DNA from: Streptohalobacillus salinus
Lineage (GTDB): Bacteria; Bacillota; Bacilli; Bacillales; Amphibacillaceae
Reading direction: 5' to 3'
Assembly (NCBI RefSeq): GCF_003201605.1
Contig: NZ_QJJR01000001.1
Coordinates: forward strand, 248,001-312,000
DNA: 64,000 bases
This document shows positions 43,570 through 53,052 of this stretch, piece after piece. The notes under the pieces are model-generated. The model was not told where the DNA came from and searched no databases. It worked only from the letters and a program-made list of their open reading frames with translations. Position numbers and translations under genes: made by a program. Position 1 is the first letter of the stretch. The number at the start of each line of letters is the position of its first letter.

Positions 43570-44496
43570 ATGGAAGCAATCGAGATTATTGATGTGTTTG
43601 ATTTAGATTTACCTGAACGTACAGCTTCGTATTATTTAAAAGGAGAGGTACCGACGTTGATTGAAACGAGTGCCGCACCGTCGATTCCTTTTTTACTCCA
43701 AGGGTTACAAAAACGAAACATTGATTTAGATGCAATTCAATATGTCATTGTTACGCATATCCATCTCGACCATGCAGGTGGTGTGGGGTTGTTACTTAAG
43801 TGGTTACCAAATGCAACAGTTATTGTTCATCCACGTGGCTTACGTCACTTAGTTGATCCAAGCCGTTTAATTGAAAGTGCTAAAATGGTCTACGAAGAAG
43901 CGTTTGATCCATTATTCGATCCAATTATACCCGTTCCGAAAGCGCGTATCCGCTCGGTAAAAGATGGTGAAACCTTAGTGATTGATGCTGACCGTATGTT
44001 AACATTTTATGACACACCGGGCCATGCAAAACATCATTTAGCAATTCATGATTCCAAAACGAATAGTATTTTTACTGGTGATACGTTGGGCACACGCTAT
44101 CCTCAGCGGTTCACACAAGGCACGGATTTTATTTTACCATCAACATCACCCGTTGATTTTGATCCGGATCAGATGCTGTCATCAATGAAACGCATCCGGG
44201 ATTTGGACGTTGCGCGTATTTACTTTGGTCATTTTGGATACTCAGACGAACCAATTGATGTGTTTCATGCTTTAAGTGTATGGTTGCAGCGCTTTACTAA
44301 GATTGCTGAGGCACAGTATCACCATCACAAAGAAGAAAGCGATGAGGCACTTGTTGAACGAATTCAGGAAGCGTTATTCAATAAAGTTGAAACAGAAGTC
44401 GATTACCTTGATCCTGGTATTTTTGACTACCTAAAACATGATTTGCACGTAAATGCACAAGGATTAGTCCATTATTATCGGGCGAAATCATCTTGA
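43570..44496 (+). CDS. MBL-fold metallo-hydrolase
   Basis: The 308-residue protein has the metallo-beta-lactamase motif THIHLDH (His63, His65, Asp67, His68), the later His in TPGHAKHH, the Asp in FTGDTLG and the final His in YFGHFGY, so both metal sites look complete. The C-terminal ~80 residues are helical (QRFTKIAEAQYHHHKEESDE). The substrate is unknown; such enzymes include glyoxalase II-like and lactonase-like hydrolases. The ATG at 43570 follows AAAAGGGG. It overlaps the RNase H-like gene by one base (TGATG). Confidence 0.88.
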   Translation: MEAIEIIDVFDLDLPERTASYYLKGEVPTLIETSAAPSIPFLLQGLQKRNIDLDAIQYVIVTHIHLDHAGGVGLLLKWLPNATVIVHPRGLRHLVDPSRLIESAKMVYEEAFDPLFDPIIPVPKARIRSVKDGETLVIDADRMLTFYDTPGHAKHHLAIHDSKTNSIFTGDTLGTRYPQRFTQGTDFILPSTSPVDFDPDQMLSSMKRIRDLDVARIYFGHFGYSDEPIDVFHALSVWLQRFTKIAEAQYHHHKEESDEALVERIQEALFNKVETEVDYLDPGIFDYLKHDLHVNAQGLVHYYRAKSS

Positions 44497-45161
44497 TGCA
44501 AGTGCGTATCCATTACGCGCTCGTTGTTAAAAAAAGACGACTTTCTTTTCGTTCTGATATACTCGAAGCACAGTCGGCCCTATCTTTCCTGGAAGTATTA
44601 GAAAGCAACAAAAAAATTGAGGACTTAATGATAGAAGATGATACTGGTGATCATTATACACCGAAATTATTTCGTAAACGGTTAGCGAAGGTTGCTGAAG
44701 AAATTAGTCAACTTAGTCTTTACTTTGATGCGAACTGGCAAGACGCAAAACAAACGGCAGGGCTTGGTGTCGTTATTTATTATTATAAATCAGAGAAATC
44801 TTACCGCATCCGGAAGAATTTGATGACAAATTTGCCCTCTTCTAATAATGAGGCGGAATACTTCGCGCTCTTTCATGGTTTAGAGCAATTGAAAGCACTC
44901 GATCTAAACCCACAAACCATTGATATTTATGGAGATAGTTTAGTCGTTATTAATCAACTGAAAGGTGAGTGGCCCGTCTTAGACGAAGGCCTCAACAAAT
45001 GGGCAGATGATATCGAGCATTTACTTGCTGATTTAAAGATAACACCGACGTATCATGCGATAAAACGAGAAAAAAATAAGGAAGCAGATCGCTTAGCAAC
45101 AACAGCTTTAACGGGTGTAGATGTATTTAGTACGATAAACAGGGAGGCAAAGCCTAAATGA
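44496..45161 (+). CDS. RNase H-like domain protein
   Basis: The 221-residue protein has an N-terminal ~70-residue extension and an RNase HI-type fold (~75-205) with the acidic positions in YFDANWQ, NNEAEYFAL, YGDSLVV and KEADRLA, so it probably cuts RNA in RNA-DNA hybrids. It is similar in layout to the Bacillus YpeP/YpdQ-type proteins. Its ATG overlaps the stop of the metallo-hydrolase and no clear ribosome site is seen, so translation is probably coupled. Its own stop overlaps the next small gene. Confidence 0.8.
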   Translation: MQVRIHYALVVKKRRLSFRSDILEAQSALSFLEVLESNKKIEDLMIEDDTGDHYTPKLFRKRLAKVAEEISQLSLYFDANWQDAKQTAGLGVVIYYYKSEKSYRIRKNLMTNLPSSNNEAEYFALFHGLEQLKALDLNPQTIDIYGDSLVVINQLKGEWPVLDEGLNKWADDIEHLLADLKITPTYHAIKREKNKEADRLATTALTGVDVFSTINREAKPK

Positions 45162-45361
45162 AGCTTGGGTTCAGAAAACCCAACCTTAAAAAACGGCTAC
45201 GTGCTCGAACATCAGTTAAACGTCAAATGACCCAACGCCAGAACATCAAGATGCCTAAAGGTAAAGGATGGTTAAGAAATCCTAAAAGGTCTGCTCGTAA
45301 TAAGGTTTATAATCTAACTAGTTTTGATCTATTTAAAGTAATAAAAAAATTGTTTAAGTAA
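45158..45361 (+). CDS. Small basic conserved protein (67 aa)
   Basis: The 67-residue protein is extremely basic (about one third Lys/Arg) and contains RKPNLKKRLRARTS, KGKGWLRNPKRSARNKVYNLTS. That pattern (KPSxKKRxxART...G.G...NPK...YNKVYNKT) occurs in small Firmicute and phage proteins of unknown function, as I recall it. The charge suggests binding to nucleic acid. ATG 45158 overlaps the previous stop (ATGA) and has a good GGGAGG at 45141-45146, so it is a real gene in the same unit as the RNase H-like protein. Confidence 0.75.
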   Translation: MKLGFRKPNLKKRLRARTSVKRQMTQRQNIKMPKGKGWLRNPKRSARNKVYNLTSFDLFKVIKKLFK

Positions 45362-45428
45362 AGTGAGAGTATGTTGATTGAACGTAAAATGGTGCGAAGA
45401 GGTTAGCAATTTAATGATAGTGAAATGA

Positions 45429-45466
45429 GACTTTTACCTGCAATCAATGGGTAAAGGTCTTTTTTG
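45429..45466 (+). terminator. Terminator after the small basic gene
   Basis: gacttttacc (45429-45438) pairs with ggtaaaggtc (45450-45459, one G-U pair), then TTTTTT. Confidence 0.85.
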
Positions 45467-45526
45467 TATGAGGAAAAGTCTAAACAGGTGAAAATAGTGA
45501 AAAAGTCATGTTTTTTTGAAAAGGCT

Positions 45527-45555
45527 TGATTATTTTCGTTATGGTGTTATATTTA
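45527..45555 (+). promoter_or_regulatory. Promoter of the ABC/GntR operon
   Basis: TTGATT (45527-45532), 17-bp spacer, TATTTA (45550-45555), overlapping the operator-like palindrome. Confidence 0.5.
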
Positions 45556-45563
45556 ACTATAAC
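45546..45563. promoter_or_regulatory. Palindromic operator, probably for the GntR regulator
   Basis: GTTATATTTAACTATAAC has perfect GTTATA/TATAAC arms around 6 bp, and a further TATAACA follows at 45566. It covers the -10 region of the operon whose last gene encodes a GntR regulator, so autorepression is likely. Confidence 0.6.
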
Positions 45564-45595
45564 AGTATAACAAATAAACGAAAGAGGGAAAAAAC

Positions 45596-46411
45596 ATGAT
45601 TAAAGTCGAAAACTTATTATTTAATTACGGAAAAAAGAAAGTATTTGATCACTTTCAGTTAAATCTATCAGGCGGTTCGATTTATGGCATCCTTGGACCG
45701 AATGGTGTAGGCAAGACAACGCTCTTTCAATTACTCTCTGGCTTAACATTTCCAAATGATGGACGCGTGATAGTGAATGGACACGTACCAAAAAAGCGTG
45801 AAGAAGGATTCTATCAAAAAATGGTCTATTTGCCAGAAGACTTAACAACCCCGACAGTTTCTCCTTATCAGTATGTGAAATTGTTAGGGCCCATGTACCC
45901 GAATTATGATGAACAGATATTTCTTACCTATAGTGAAAGGTTTGGAATAGATTACAATCAAGTTTTTAATACAATGAGCGCGGGTGTCTTACGGAAAGCA
46001 TGGCTAGCGGTCGTGTTGAGTTATCAAACGCCGTTATTAATGCTAGATGAGCCATCAAAAGCAATGGACATTGAAGGACAACGGTTATTACGCAAAATGT
46101 TGCTGGAAATCCAGGCTGAGGGCCGTACGATTGTGTTATCGACGCATCATCTAAGAGAAATGGAACAATTATTTGATCATGTTACGATTATGAATGAAAC
46201 CGGACATGTTGTCCTAAGTCAACCTGTTGATACGTTGACTCAAGACTTTAGAACCGAGTGGATTGATGTCAAACCAACGTCTACGGCAGTAATCAGTTAT
46301 GAACGATCATCACGTGGCTACTTGGCACTTTTTAAAGAGCCATCAGATAGTGGTAGCGATATTCCATTAGAACTGATATATAATGGCCTTACTAAACGTA
46401 AGGAGGTGTAG
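45596..46411 (+). CDS. ABC transporter ATP-binding protein
   Basis: The 271-residue ATPase has Walker A GPNGVGKTT, a degenerate signature MSAGVLRKA in place of LSGGQ, Walker B LLMLDEPSKAMD and the switch His in STHHLREME. It is of the drug/antibiotic-export type linked with GntR regulators (YtrB/YxlF-like). A C-terminal ~70-residue extension follows the ATPase. The ATG at 45596 follows AAAGAGGG. It leads the operon with the permease and the GntR gene. The transported compound is unknown. Confidence 0.87.
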   Translation: MIKVENLLFNYGKKKVFDHFQLNLSGGSIYGILGPNGVGKTTLFQLLSGLTFPNDGRVIVNGHVPKKREEGFYQKMVYLPEDLTTPTVSPYQYVKLLGPMYPNYDEQIFLTYSERFGIDYNQVFNTMSAGVLRKAWLAVVLSYQTPLLMLDEPSKAMDIEGQRLLRKMLLEIQAEGRTIVLSTHHLREMEQLFDHVTIMNETGHVVLSQPVDTLTQDFRTEWIDVKPTSTAVISYERSSRGYLALFKEPSDSGSDIPLELIYNGLTKRKEV

Positions 46412-46414
46412 ATG

Positions 46415-47881
46415 ATGAATATATTCAAGCGATTGAAGCAATCGAATCTTTACACCATAAGTAAACTGACGATTTTTTCACCCATGTTGCTGATTTATGT
46501 ATTTATTGGTTTTACCATAAGTGTGACGAGTTTTGCGTTTAGCAAGATAGGGGTTCAATATTTTTCGATCACAGAAGAAACACTTCGGCAGTTAAGTTTT
46601 TTTACTGCTTTTGGCTTAACGATGATGGGTTGGACAACGCTCATTCGGGACGGGGTCGTGACTTCAAAACGCCTCATGCTCTTTATTCAATTACCTTTGT
46701 CGTTCACTAAGAAAAAATGGTGGTTGTTAGGAAGCTATCATCTTTTACCAACGTTTTTGGTGATTATGGGGAGTCTGACCTACGAAGGTGATTTTCTCAT
46801 CAATCATCTAGATAAGCTATTGGTTTACGTATTTATTTCAACCCTTCTTTTCTTTTTGCACTATCAAGGTGGCTTTCACACGTTTGATACTGATACCTTG
46901 TTTGGAGGGGTAGCGACAAGGAATATCCCGGGTATTGGCTTTTTACAACTTTTAATTGCACTATCACCGATCGCTTGGGTGTTCTTGAGTCAACAAGCAT
47001 TGCTTATCTTGTTGGTTTTACTAGCGTTAGTGACCATTATTTATTACCGTAACGGCTTTTTACGAACAGAGTACAAAGGCGGAGATCCTAGGACAAAGAA
47101 AAAGGTAAATCGTTTAGTCGGTGAATCGTGGCTGAAAAGAAATAAAAAACCGACGGTTAACTATTTCTTATTCCTCCATGTTGAAGAGTTAAATCGCCCT
47201 TATCAAACCTTTATTGTCCAGTTAATCCTTAACCTTTTTATTCTACTTACTTATTATATAACCGCAGGTTTTCTTTTTAATGACACGGTGTTTTTTGAAC
47301 AAATGCACTTTATTGCGGCCATTAGTATTTATAGTTGTTTTTTCTTGCGAGTGAGTTCAATGATAACGCCAACAGCGGCGATGTCGTTTTTACTCCCGCT
47401 ATCAGATCAAAAGAAGATATTAGCAGAAGCGATAGATAAATTACTGTTACCGAGTATATATGGTCTTGTGAATTTAGGAATTGTTTCTGCTATTATTTAT
47501 TCACTGCACAACTTACCGCTTCGGTTCATTGTGCCTTTCCATGGCAGTTATTGGTCAATGATTGAAGTGCTCTATGCGAATTATATTGGTTACCTTATTT
47601 TAAGCTATGGCTACATTCAATTGACACTCTTAATCAATGAAGGACTGATTGTTTTAAAACAACGTTTCTTCGTTAAATTGAAAGCGATGTGGGTAACGCT
47701 GATTAGTTTTATTATTGCCTTGCAGTATTTAATCATCATTTTAATTGATAAGGCACAAATTCTCTCAGCTTTAATGGTGGATTACTATGGAGAAATTGTG
47801 AGCTATACGTTATTATCTATAGTGGTGAGTATCGTAATTAGAATCAAATTAAGAAAACGACTGCAGGTGATGCCTTCATGA
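46415..47881 (+). CDS. ABC transporter permease
   Basis: The 488-residue protein has about ten membrane segments in two groups (~20-215 and ~265-480) separated by a basic cytoplasmic loop (KGGDPRTKKKVNRLVGESWLKRNKK, key K/R residues). No known permease signature is readable. The second of two adjacent ATGs (46415) is 6 nt after AAGGAGGTG and is preferred; 46412 would directly abut the upstream stop. It lies between the ATPase and the GntR regulator, with overlaps or no gaps, so the three act together. Confidence 0.83.
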   Translation: MNIFKRLKQSNLYTISKLTIFSPMLLIYVFIGFTISVTSFAFSKIGVQYFSITEETLRQLSFFTAFGLTMMGWTTLIRDGVVTSKRLMLFIQLPLSFTKKKWWLLGSYHLLPTFLVIMGSLTYEGDFLINHLDKLLVYVFISTLLFFLHYQGGFHTFDTDTLFGGVATRNIPGIGFLQLLIALSPIAWVFLSQQALLILLVLLALVTIIYYRNGFLRTEYKGGDPRTKKKVNRLVGESWLKRNKKPTVNYFLFLHVEELNRPYQTFIVQLILNLFILLTYYITAGFLFNDTVFFEQMHFIAAISIYSCFFLRVSSMITPTAAMSFLLPLSDQKKILAEAIDKLLLPSIYGLVNLGIVSAIIYSLHNLPLRFIVPFHGSYWSMIEVLYANYIGYLILSYGYIQLTLLINEGLIVLKQRFFVKLKAMWVTLISFIIALQYLIIILIDKAQILSALMVDYYGEIVSYTLLSIVVSIVIRIKLRKRLQVMPS

Positions 47882-48246
47882 CGCCATCATTTAATGATGA
47901 TCAAACGATATATCGACAAATTGCACACGGGATTGAAAATCAAATATTGGGCCATGTATTTAATGCGGAAGATAAATTACCTTCATTAAGAGAACAAGCG
48001 TTAGAACTTGAAGTGAATATTAATACCATCACTAAAAGTTATAATGTTTTATTAGATGAAGAATTAATAGAAAAGCGACGAGGCCTAGGTTTTTTCGTAA
48101 CATCAACAGCTTACCAAGCTATTTTATCCAAGCGTAGGCGTCAGTTTTTTGAGACCGTCGTACCTCGTATTAAGAAAGACATGTCATTATTACAGATAGA
48201 GACTGAAGAATTAGTGAAAGCACTTATTCACGAGCAAGAGAAGTAA
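47878..48246 (+). CDS. GntR family regulator, YtrA type
   Basis: The 122-residue repressor has a winged helix typical of GntR (IYRQIAHGIENQIL, KLPSLREQALELEVNINTITKSYNVL, LIEKRRGLGFFV) and only a short helical C-terminal part of ~45 residues, as in the YtrA subfamily. Its ATG overlaps the permease stop (ATGA). It probably binds the palindrome at 45546-45563 and represses its own operon until a cell-envelope stress signal or ligand appears. Confidence 0.88.
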   Translation: MTPSFNDDQTIYRQIAHGIENQILGHVFNAEDKLPSLREQALELEVNINTITKSYNVLLDEELIEKRRGLGFFVTSTAYQAILSKRRRQFFETVVPRIKKDMSLLQIETEELVKALIHEQEK

Positions 48247-48295
48247 ATGGCTGTATTGAAGAACGCAGGTGGCGATGGTTATGCGTAAAACAAAG

Positions 48296-48341
48296 ACAGA
48301 AATTAAGGGAAGAAATCATTCCTTTGATTTCTGTTTTTTTA
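48296..48341 (+). terminator. Terminator after the GntR gene
   Basis: acagaaattaagggaa (48296-48311) pairs with ttcctttgatttctgt (48319-48334) with two mismatches or wobbles, then TTTTTTT. Confidence 0.82.
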
Positions 48342-48540
48342 GTTTTTGAAACAGGTTAAAACATCTTGTTGACGTGAACACTGTTCTAGTTATTTTAATG
48401 TGTGCGTATAAACACACAGCTTTCTTTTAACAAGCTACGTTTGATTCTAGGAAAGCTGTCGATAAAATCATAAATCTATAGTTTTTAAAGTGAATTAAAA
48501 ATAAATGGTATAGTTTTTTGGATGAAGTCTAAATTAGTTA
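48342..48540. other. Intergenic stretch before the xylanase promoter
   Basis: About 200 bp without an open frame. It has one inverted repeat, acagctttc (48416-48424) with gaaagctgt (48451-48459). I see no known riboswitch motif. Confidence 0.5.
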
Positions 48541-48551
48541 GGTGTCAGCGT

Positions 48552-48571
48552 TGTAAGCGCTTTACTATAAT
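48552..48571 (+). promoter_or_regulatory. Xylanase promoter with overlapping CcpA/LacI-type operator
   Basis: TGTAAGCGCTTTAC (48552-48565) has the core AAGCGCTT and directly abuts a consensus -10 TATAAT (48566-48571). A weak -35 (TGTCAG, 48543-48548) is 17 bp upstream, so the operator fills the spacer and binding would block RNA polymerase. Confidence 0.65.
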
Positions 48572-48649
48572 GGAGTGTGTACTTAGAAATTTGAAAGGAG
48601 GACCCAAATAATCGAAAACTAGTTTTCATTAATTTTTAGGAGGATGGTT

Positions 48650-51600
48650 ATGGTAAAACAACGTTTAACTAATTTTTTTGTGCGAGTTATGATTCTGTTA
48701 TTATTCATATCAAGTGTATCACCAGCAATTGTAAGAGCAGAATTAACGGGGAATCCCCCTGTGTATCACACTGATTTTTCCGATGGGAATGATCGATTGA
48801 CGGTGGATAATGGAACGGCTGAGCGGACAACCGTATCAATTGACGGAACAGATACAAGTGCGTTAAAAGTAAGTGATCGTGTCGGAAATTATTACGGAGC
48901 TGATCTAACGTTTGCTAATGCGAATATGGAAGACGGCCGAACTTATTCAATCACAGTTAATGCATACATTGGAGCTGAAGAAGTTGTTCCGGATGGTGCT
49001 GAACTACTCATTCAAAATATTGAAAGCTACAATGGTTTATACTTAAATGCGCCGATGGTAGCGGGAGAAACAATCACCCTTCAAGGTGAGTATACGGTTA
49101 ATCCTGATGTTGACCGTGCGATACGCATCCAATCGAATGAACCAGGTGCAACGGTATCATTTTATTTAACACAAGTGACCATTGAAGATATTACACCGAT
49201 TGAAACACCAGTAGAAGAGCCAACTGCAGAATTCACACCGTTTACTGTTAAGTCATTTGACTTTGAAGCGGGTACGACAGACGGTTTTGTTGCGCGTGGT
49301 GATAGCGTAAATATTGCAGTGACAGACGAAGCAGCCTCAACGGGTTCACACAGTTTGAAAGTTTCAGGACGTGAAGCTAACTGGCATGGTGCTGCTTATG
49401 ATTTGACCTCCCTTTTACAACAAGGGGCACGTTATAAGATTACCGGTGATGTACAAGTTGTTGACCCCATAACAGACGCAGAAACCCTAAAAGCATCAAT
49501 GCTTTCTACTGTTTCGGGAGAAACGGCTTATCCAACCATTCAAGAATTTAGTGTTAGTGACAATGGGTGGATGGCTTTTGAGGGTGAATTCATACTTGAT
49601 TATGAATCGGATCAATTACTTCTCTACGTTGAAGCGACAACGGAAAATTTAAGTTATTACTTAGATAACGTGGTCATTACAATGGTTGCGCCTGGAGAAG
49701 TTGCACCGAATAGACCAGCCGCACCCGTTTTAGAAACCATCACTTTTGAAGATGAAACAACTGGTGGGTTCGCACCACGCGGGGAAGTTGAAACAGTTAC
49801 AGTTACAAATGAGACGAATCATACTGAATCTGGGAACTTTTCCTTAAAAGTTGAAGGCCGTGAACAAAACTGGAACGGGCCGTCACTCAATGTGATTGAT
49901 TATGTTGATCAAGGCGATGAATATTTAGTTAGCGCCTGGGTTAAGATGGCCTCCGGAGAAAGTGCTGAATTACAACTTTCAACACAAGTTGGAACGGGAG
50001 ATACAGCAAGCTATAATAACATTACTGCAGGAAACGTGACAGATGCTGAATGGGTAAAGCTCGAGGGAACTTATCGTTATTCGAGTCTAGGTCAAGGTGC
50101 CTTGTCAATCTATATCGAAAGTAATAACGCGACTGCTTCTTTCTATGTTGATGATGTAAGCTTTACCAAGACAGCAGCCGATGAAGTGGTTGTCGAAGAT
50201 ATCACACCACTGAAAGATATTTATCAAAATGATTTCTTAATTGGTAACGCCGTATCCATGTCTGAATTTGATGGGATTCGTTTAGAAATGTTAAACAAAC
50301 ATCATAATTTAGTGAGTGCAGAAAATGCAATGAAGCCGAGCTACGCTTATGATGCCGATGGTAACTTTGATTTTACTGGTGAGGATGCGTTAGTTGAACG
50401 TGCGATTGAGGAAGGGTTTGACGTTCACGGACATGTGCTTGTCTGGCACCAACAATCACGTGAAGCGTTATATCAAATGGCAGATGGAACGCCATTATCA
50501 CGCGAAGAAGCACTTAACAATATGTATACACACATTGAAACGGTCATGACACATTTTGCTAAATACGATGATAACCTTATTTCTTGGGATGTTGTCAATG
50601 AAGCAATTCGTGATGATGCTCGTGCGCCTTATGAAAATTGGGAAGATAATTTGCGTGAGTCAGGTTGGTTAAAAGCCATCGGGACGGACTATCTTGAACT
50701 TGCCTATAAAAAAGCAAGAGAAGTTGCGGATCGCTTAGGTCTAGACGTTGTGCTCTATTACAATGATTACAACGATGATCAACAAAACAAAGCACAAGCA
50801 ATTTACCATATGATTAAGGATATTAATGCGCGTTACAGTGCTGAAAATAATGGGGAGCTACTTATTCAAGGGATGGGTATGCAATCACATTATAATATGA
50901 ATACAAATCCAGAAAATGTTCGTTTATCAATGGAACGCTTTATTGATTTAGGTGTAGAGATTGGCGTAACAGAATTAGATGTAACAGCTGGTGATGGTGG
51001 TGTGCAGACAGAAGCACAAGCAAATCGTCAAGCGTTCATCTATGCGAGTCTATTTCATCTATATAAAGAACATAGTGAACATATTTCTCGGGTAACACTT
51101 TGGGGTTTAAACGATGCAACAAGTTGGCGTTCAGAGCAAACCCCTCTGTTATTCGATAATAATATGAAAGCAAAGCTTGCTTATGAAGCTGTTGCTAATC
51201 CTGAAGCTTTCTTGGCAAACTATCAAGAAGAGGAAGTGCCGGTTCGTCAAAACGAAGCACTTTATACTAACATAGCACCTGTTTTAGACGGGAAGATTGA
51301 TGATGTTTGGCAAGATGCTCCTCGTTTAGCTATTAATCGTTTCCAACAAGCATGGGCTACAGCAACGGGTGTTGCTCGCATTTTATGGGATGATAATAAT
51401 CTCTATGTCTTGTTTGAAATAAGTGATAGTGTCTTAGATGCTAGTAACGAAAACGCTTGGGAGCAAGATTCTATTGAAGTATTCCTCGATCAAGAAAATG
51501 GAAAAGCATCGAGTTATCCAGAAGTGGGTGTGGGCCAATATCGTGTTAACTTTAACAATGAACGCTCCGCCGGTGCTGGGGGTTCCTATGATGGATTTGA

Positions 51601-52483
51601 CTCAGCGGTAACAGTGAATGGTTCATCATATGTTGCTGAAATGATCATTCCACTTTCTGAAATTAACCCAACAAATGGGGGCGTGATTGGTTTTGACGCA
51701 CAAGTCAACGATGCCGCAGATGGTGCTCGTGCTGGTGTGGCAACCTGGAATGATACTACCGGTCAAGGTTATCAAGATCCATCAGTGTTTGGTGAAGTGA
51801 CCCTTGTTAATGAAGCATCTGATGAATCAGAAGAAACAGTTGTTCCAGTTGATAATGAAGCGATCGTTGTCTATCCAGGGGAAAAAATCAAGGTGGAAAA
51901 TAGTCAAACAGCTGTTACGATGCCACTTGATTTACCGATTGGTACGACGATTGAAATTAATAAGTATCAGCAAGATCAGTATCTGTCTGATGATGGTGAA
52001 GCACTTACCCCAGCAGGAGAAATGATCACGATTGATTTAACTTTCCCTGCAGGAGAGGAAGATTATACTGGTGATTTTGTTTTAGAACTTGGTTACGACA
52101 CACATGTGAATGAGGTGGCGATTTTCTATCTTGGTGAGAGTGGTTGGGAATTTAGAGGTGGAGAAATGGCTAATGGCATCATTCGGATAACTGTGCCAGG
52201 CTTTTCAACTTATGGTGTCTTTGAAGTTGCAACAAATACAGTACCAGAAGAAGAAGCAGAAACACCAACAAATGAAACGGAAGCACCAACAAACGAAAAC
52301 TCAACGACTGATGACTCAACTGCTGGCGATGCTGACGCAGCTGACAGTAATGAAGAAGTAGACGTCGAAAACGGCGAACCATTGCCTAATACGGCAACAA
52401 GTATGTTCAATGTGATGACAGTTGGATTCTATCTTTTACTAATTGGGGCAGCTTTCTTGTATCTTAGTCGCAAAAAAGCTTAA
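48650..52483 (+). CDS. xynA: Wall-anchored GH10 endo-1,4-beta-xylanase with CBM22 and CBM9 modules
   Basis: This 1277-residue surface enzyme cuts xylan chains internally. After a signal peptide (~1-30) come three CBM22-like modules (~35-180, 195-345, 365-500; each with FEdgttdGFxxRG-type starts and xKVxGRexNWxG), the GH10 barrel (~515-865; acid/base Glu651 in WDVVNEA, nucleophile Glu775 in VTELDV), a CBM9-like module (~870-1060; LDGKIDDVWQDAP), an Ig/ZU5-like domain (~1075-1195), a Thr/Glu/Asp-rich linker, and the sorting signal LPNTA (1245-1249) with a hydrophobic helix and SRKKA tail. ATG 48650 lies 6 nt after AGGAGG; the ATG at 48644 is too close. Confidence 0.95.
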   Translation: MVKQRLTNFFVRVMILLLFISSVSPAIVRAELTGNPPVYHTDFSDGNDRLTVDNGTAERTTVSIDGTDTSALKVSDRVGNYYGADLTFANANMEDGRTYSITVNAYIGAEEVVPDGAELLIQNIESYNGLYLNAPMVAGETITLQGEYTVNPDVDRAIRIQSNEPGATVSFYLTQVTIEDITPIETPVEEPTAEFTPFTVKSFDFEAGTTDGFVARGDSVNIAVTDEAASTGSHSLKVSGREANWHGAAYDLTSLLQQGARYKITGDVQVVDPITDAETLKASMLSTVSGETAYPTIQEFSVSDNGWMAFEGEFILDYESDQLLLYVEATTENLSYYLDNVVITMVAPGEVAPNRPAAPVLETITFEDETTGGFAPRGEVETVTVTNETNHTESGNFSLKVEGREQNWNGPSLNVIDYVDQGDEYLVSAWVKMASGESAELQLSTQVGTGDTASYNNITAGNVTDAEWVKLEGTYRYSSLGQGALSIYIESNNATASFYVDDVSFTKTAADEVVVEDITPLKDIYQNDFLIGNAVSMSEFDGIRLEMLNKHHNLVSAENAMKPSYAYDADGNFDFTGEDALVERAIEEGFDVHGHVLVWHQQSREALYQMADGTPLSREEALNNMYTHIETVMTHFAKYDDNLISWDVVNEAIRDDARAPYENWEDNLRESGWLKAIGTDYLELAYKKAREVADRLGLDVVLYYNDYNDDQQNKAQAIYHMIKDINARYSAENNGELLIQGMGMQSHYNMNTNPENVRLSMERFIDLGVEIGVTELDVTAGDGGVQTEAQANRQAFIYASLFHLYKEHSEHISRVTLWGLNDATSWRSEQTPLLFDNNMKAKLAYEAVANPEAFLANYQEEEVPVRQNEALYTNIAPVLDGKIDDVWQDAPRLAINRFQQAWATATGVARILWDDNNLYVLFEISDSVLDASNENAWEQDSIEVFLDQENGKASSYPEVGVGQYRVNFNNERSAGAGGSYDGFDSAVTVNGSSYVAEMIIPLSEINPTNGGVIGFDAQVNDAADGARAGVATWNDTTGQGYQDPSVFGEVTLVNEASDESEETVVPVDNEAIVVYPGEKIKVENSQTAVTMPLDLPIGTTIEINKYQQDQYLSDDGEALTPAGEMITIDLTFPAGEEDYTGDFVLELGYDTHVNEVAIFYLGESGWEFRGGEMANGIIRITVPGFSTYGVFEVATNTVPEEEAETPTNETEAPTNENSTTDDSTAGDADAADSNEEVDVENGEPLPNTATSMFNVMTVGFYLLLIGAAFLYLSRKKA

Positions 52484-52538
52484 TGATTCCTTGTGTTTCT
52501 TTAGCAACACATGTGTTTAGCTGAGAGGGGAGGATGAA

Positions 52539-52958
52539 ATGAAAAAGACGATTTGTCTCTGTTTCATGTTATTAGGGATTTTGTTGATAACGGGTTGTAA
52601 TGACTCAAAAGAGTCGGTTTCATTTACAGGAGAAAGTGATGATTGGACGGTTGAGCTAACTGTCGAATCCGCAGAGTCCGTAGGTTCATATCTGCATGAG
52701 ATTGAAATGAACGTAAAACCTATCGGTGATGATTATTCTTTTGAAGCAACGGATACTTTTTCTTACCACTTAGAAATGAGTGAACTTGGAATCAGTAAGC
52801 AAGCCGAAGATTTTGAAGTGACCGTCGATGTGCGTGCTTATCACATCACTGACAGCTTTACAACTGAACAACCCTTTAACGCAAGCCAATCGATTCAATT
52901 AACACTCACTTGGCAAGACCGAACAGACACCATTGATTTAACACCTATAACTGAATAA
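52539..52958 (+). CDS. Small unrecognised lipoprotein
   Basis: The 139-residue protein has a lipobox LITGC (Cys20) and a mature domain of ~115 residues that looks all-beta (WTVELTVESAESVGSYLHEIEM, QSIQLTLTWQDRTDTIDL). No family is recognised. ATG 52539 follows GAGAGGGGAGGATG. It lies 55 bp after the xylanase gene with no terminator between them, so it may be co-transcribed and act at the cell surface near the enzyme. Confidence 0.72.
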   Translation: MKKTICLCFMLLGILLITGCNDSKESVSFTGESDDWTVELTVESAESVGSYLHEIEMNVKPIGDDYSFEATDTFSYHLEMSELGISKQAEDFEVTVDVRAYHITDSFTTEQPFNASQSIQLTLTWQDRTDTIDLTPITE

Positions 52959-52972
52959 ATCAAACAACCATG

Positions 52973-53008
52973 AAGTCAGCAGTGCAACGACGCACTGCTG
53001 ACTTTTAA
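52973..53008 (+). terminator. Terminator after the small lipoprotein gene
   Basis: aagtcagcagtgc (52973-52985) pairs with gcactgctgactt (52992-53004), 6-nt loop, then TTAAG. Confidence 0.78.
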
Positions 53009-53052
53009 GTTGTCTACGGAATGTTTTAAGGAAGTTAATTTATTACTAGTAA

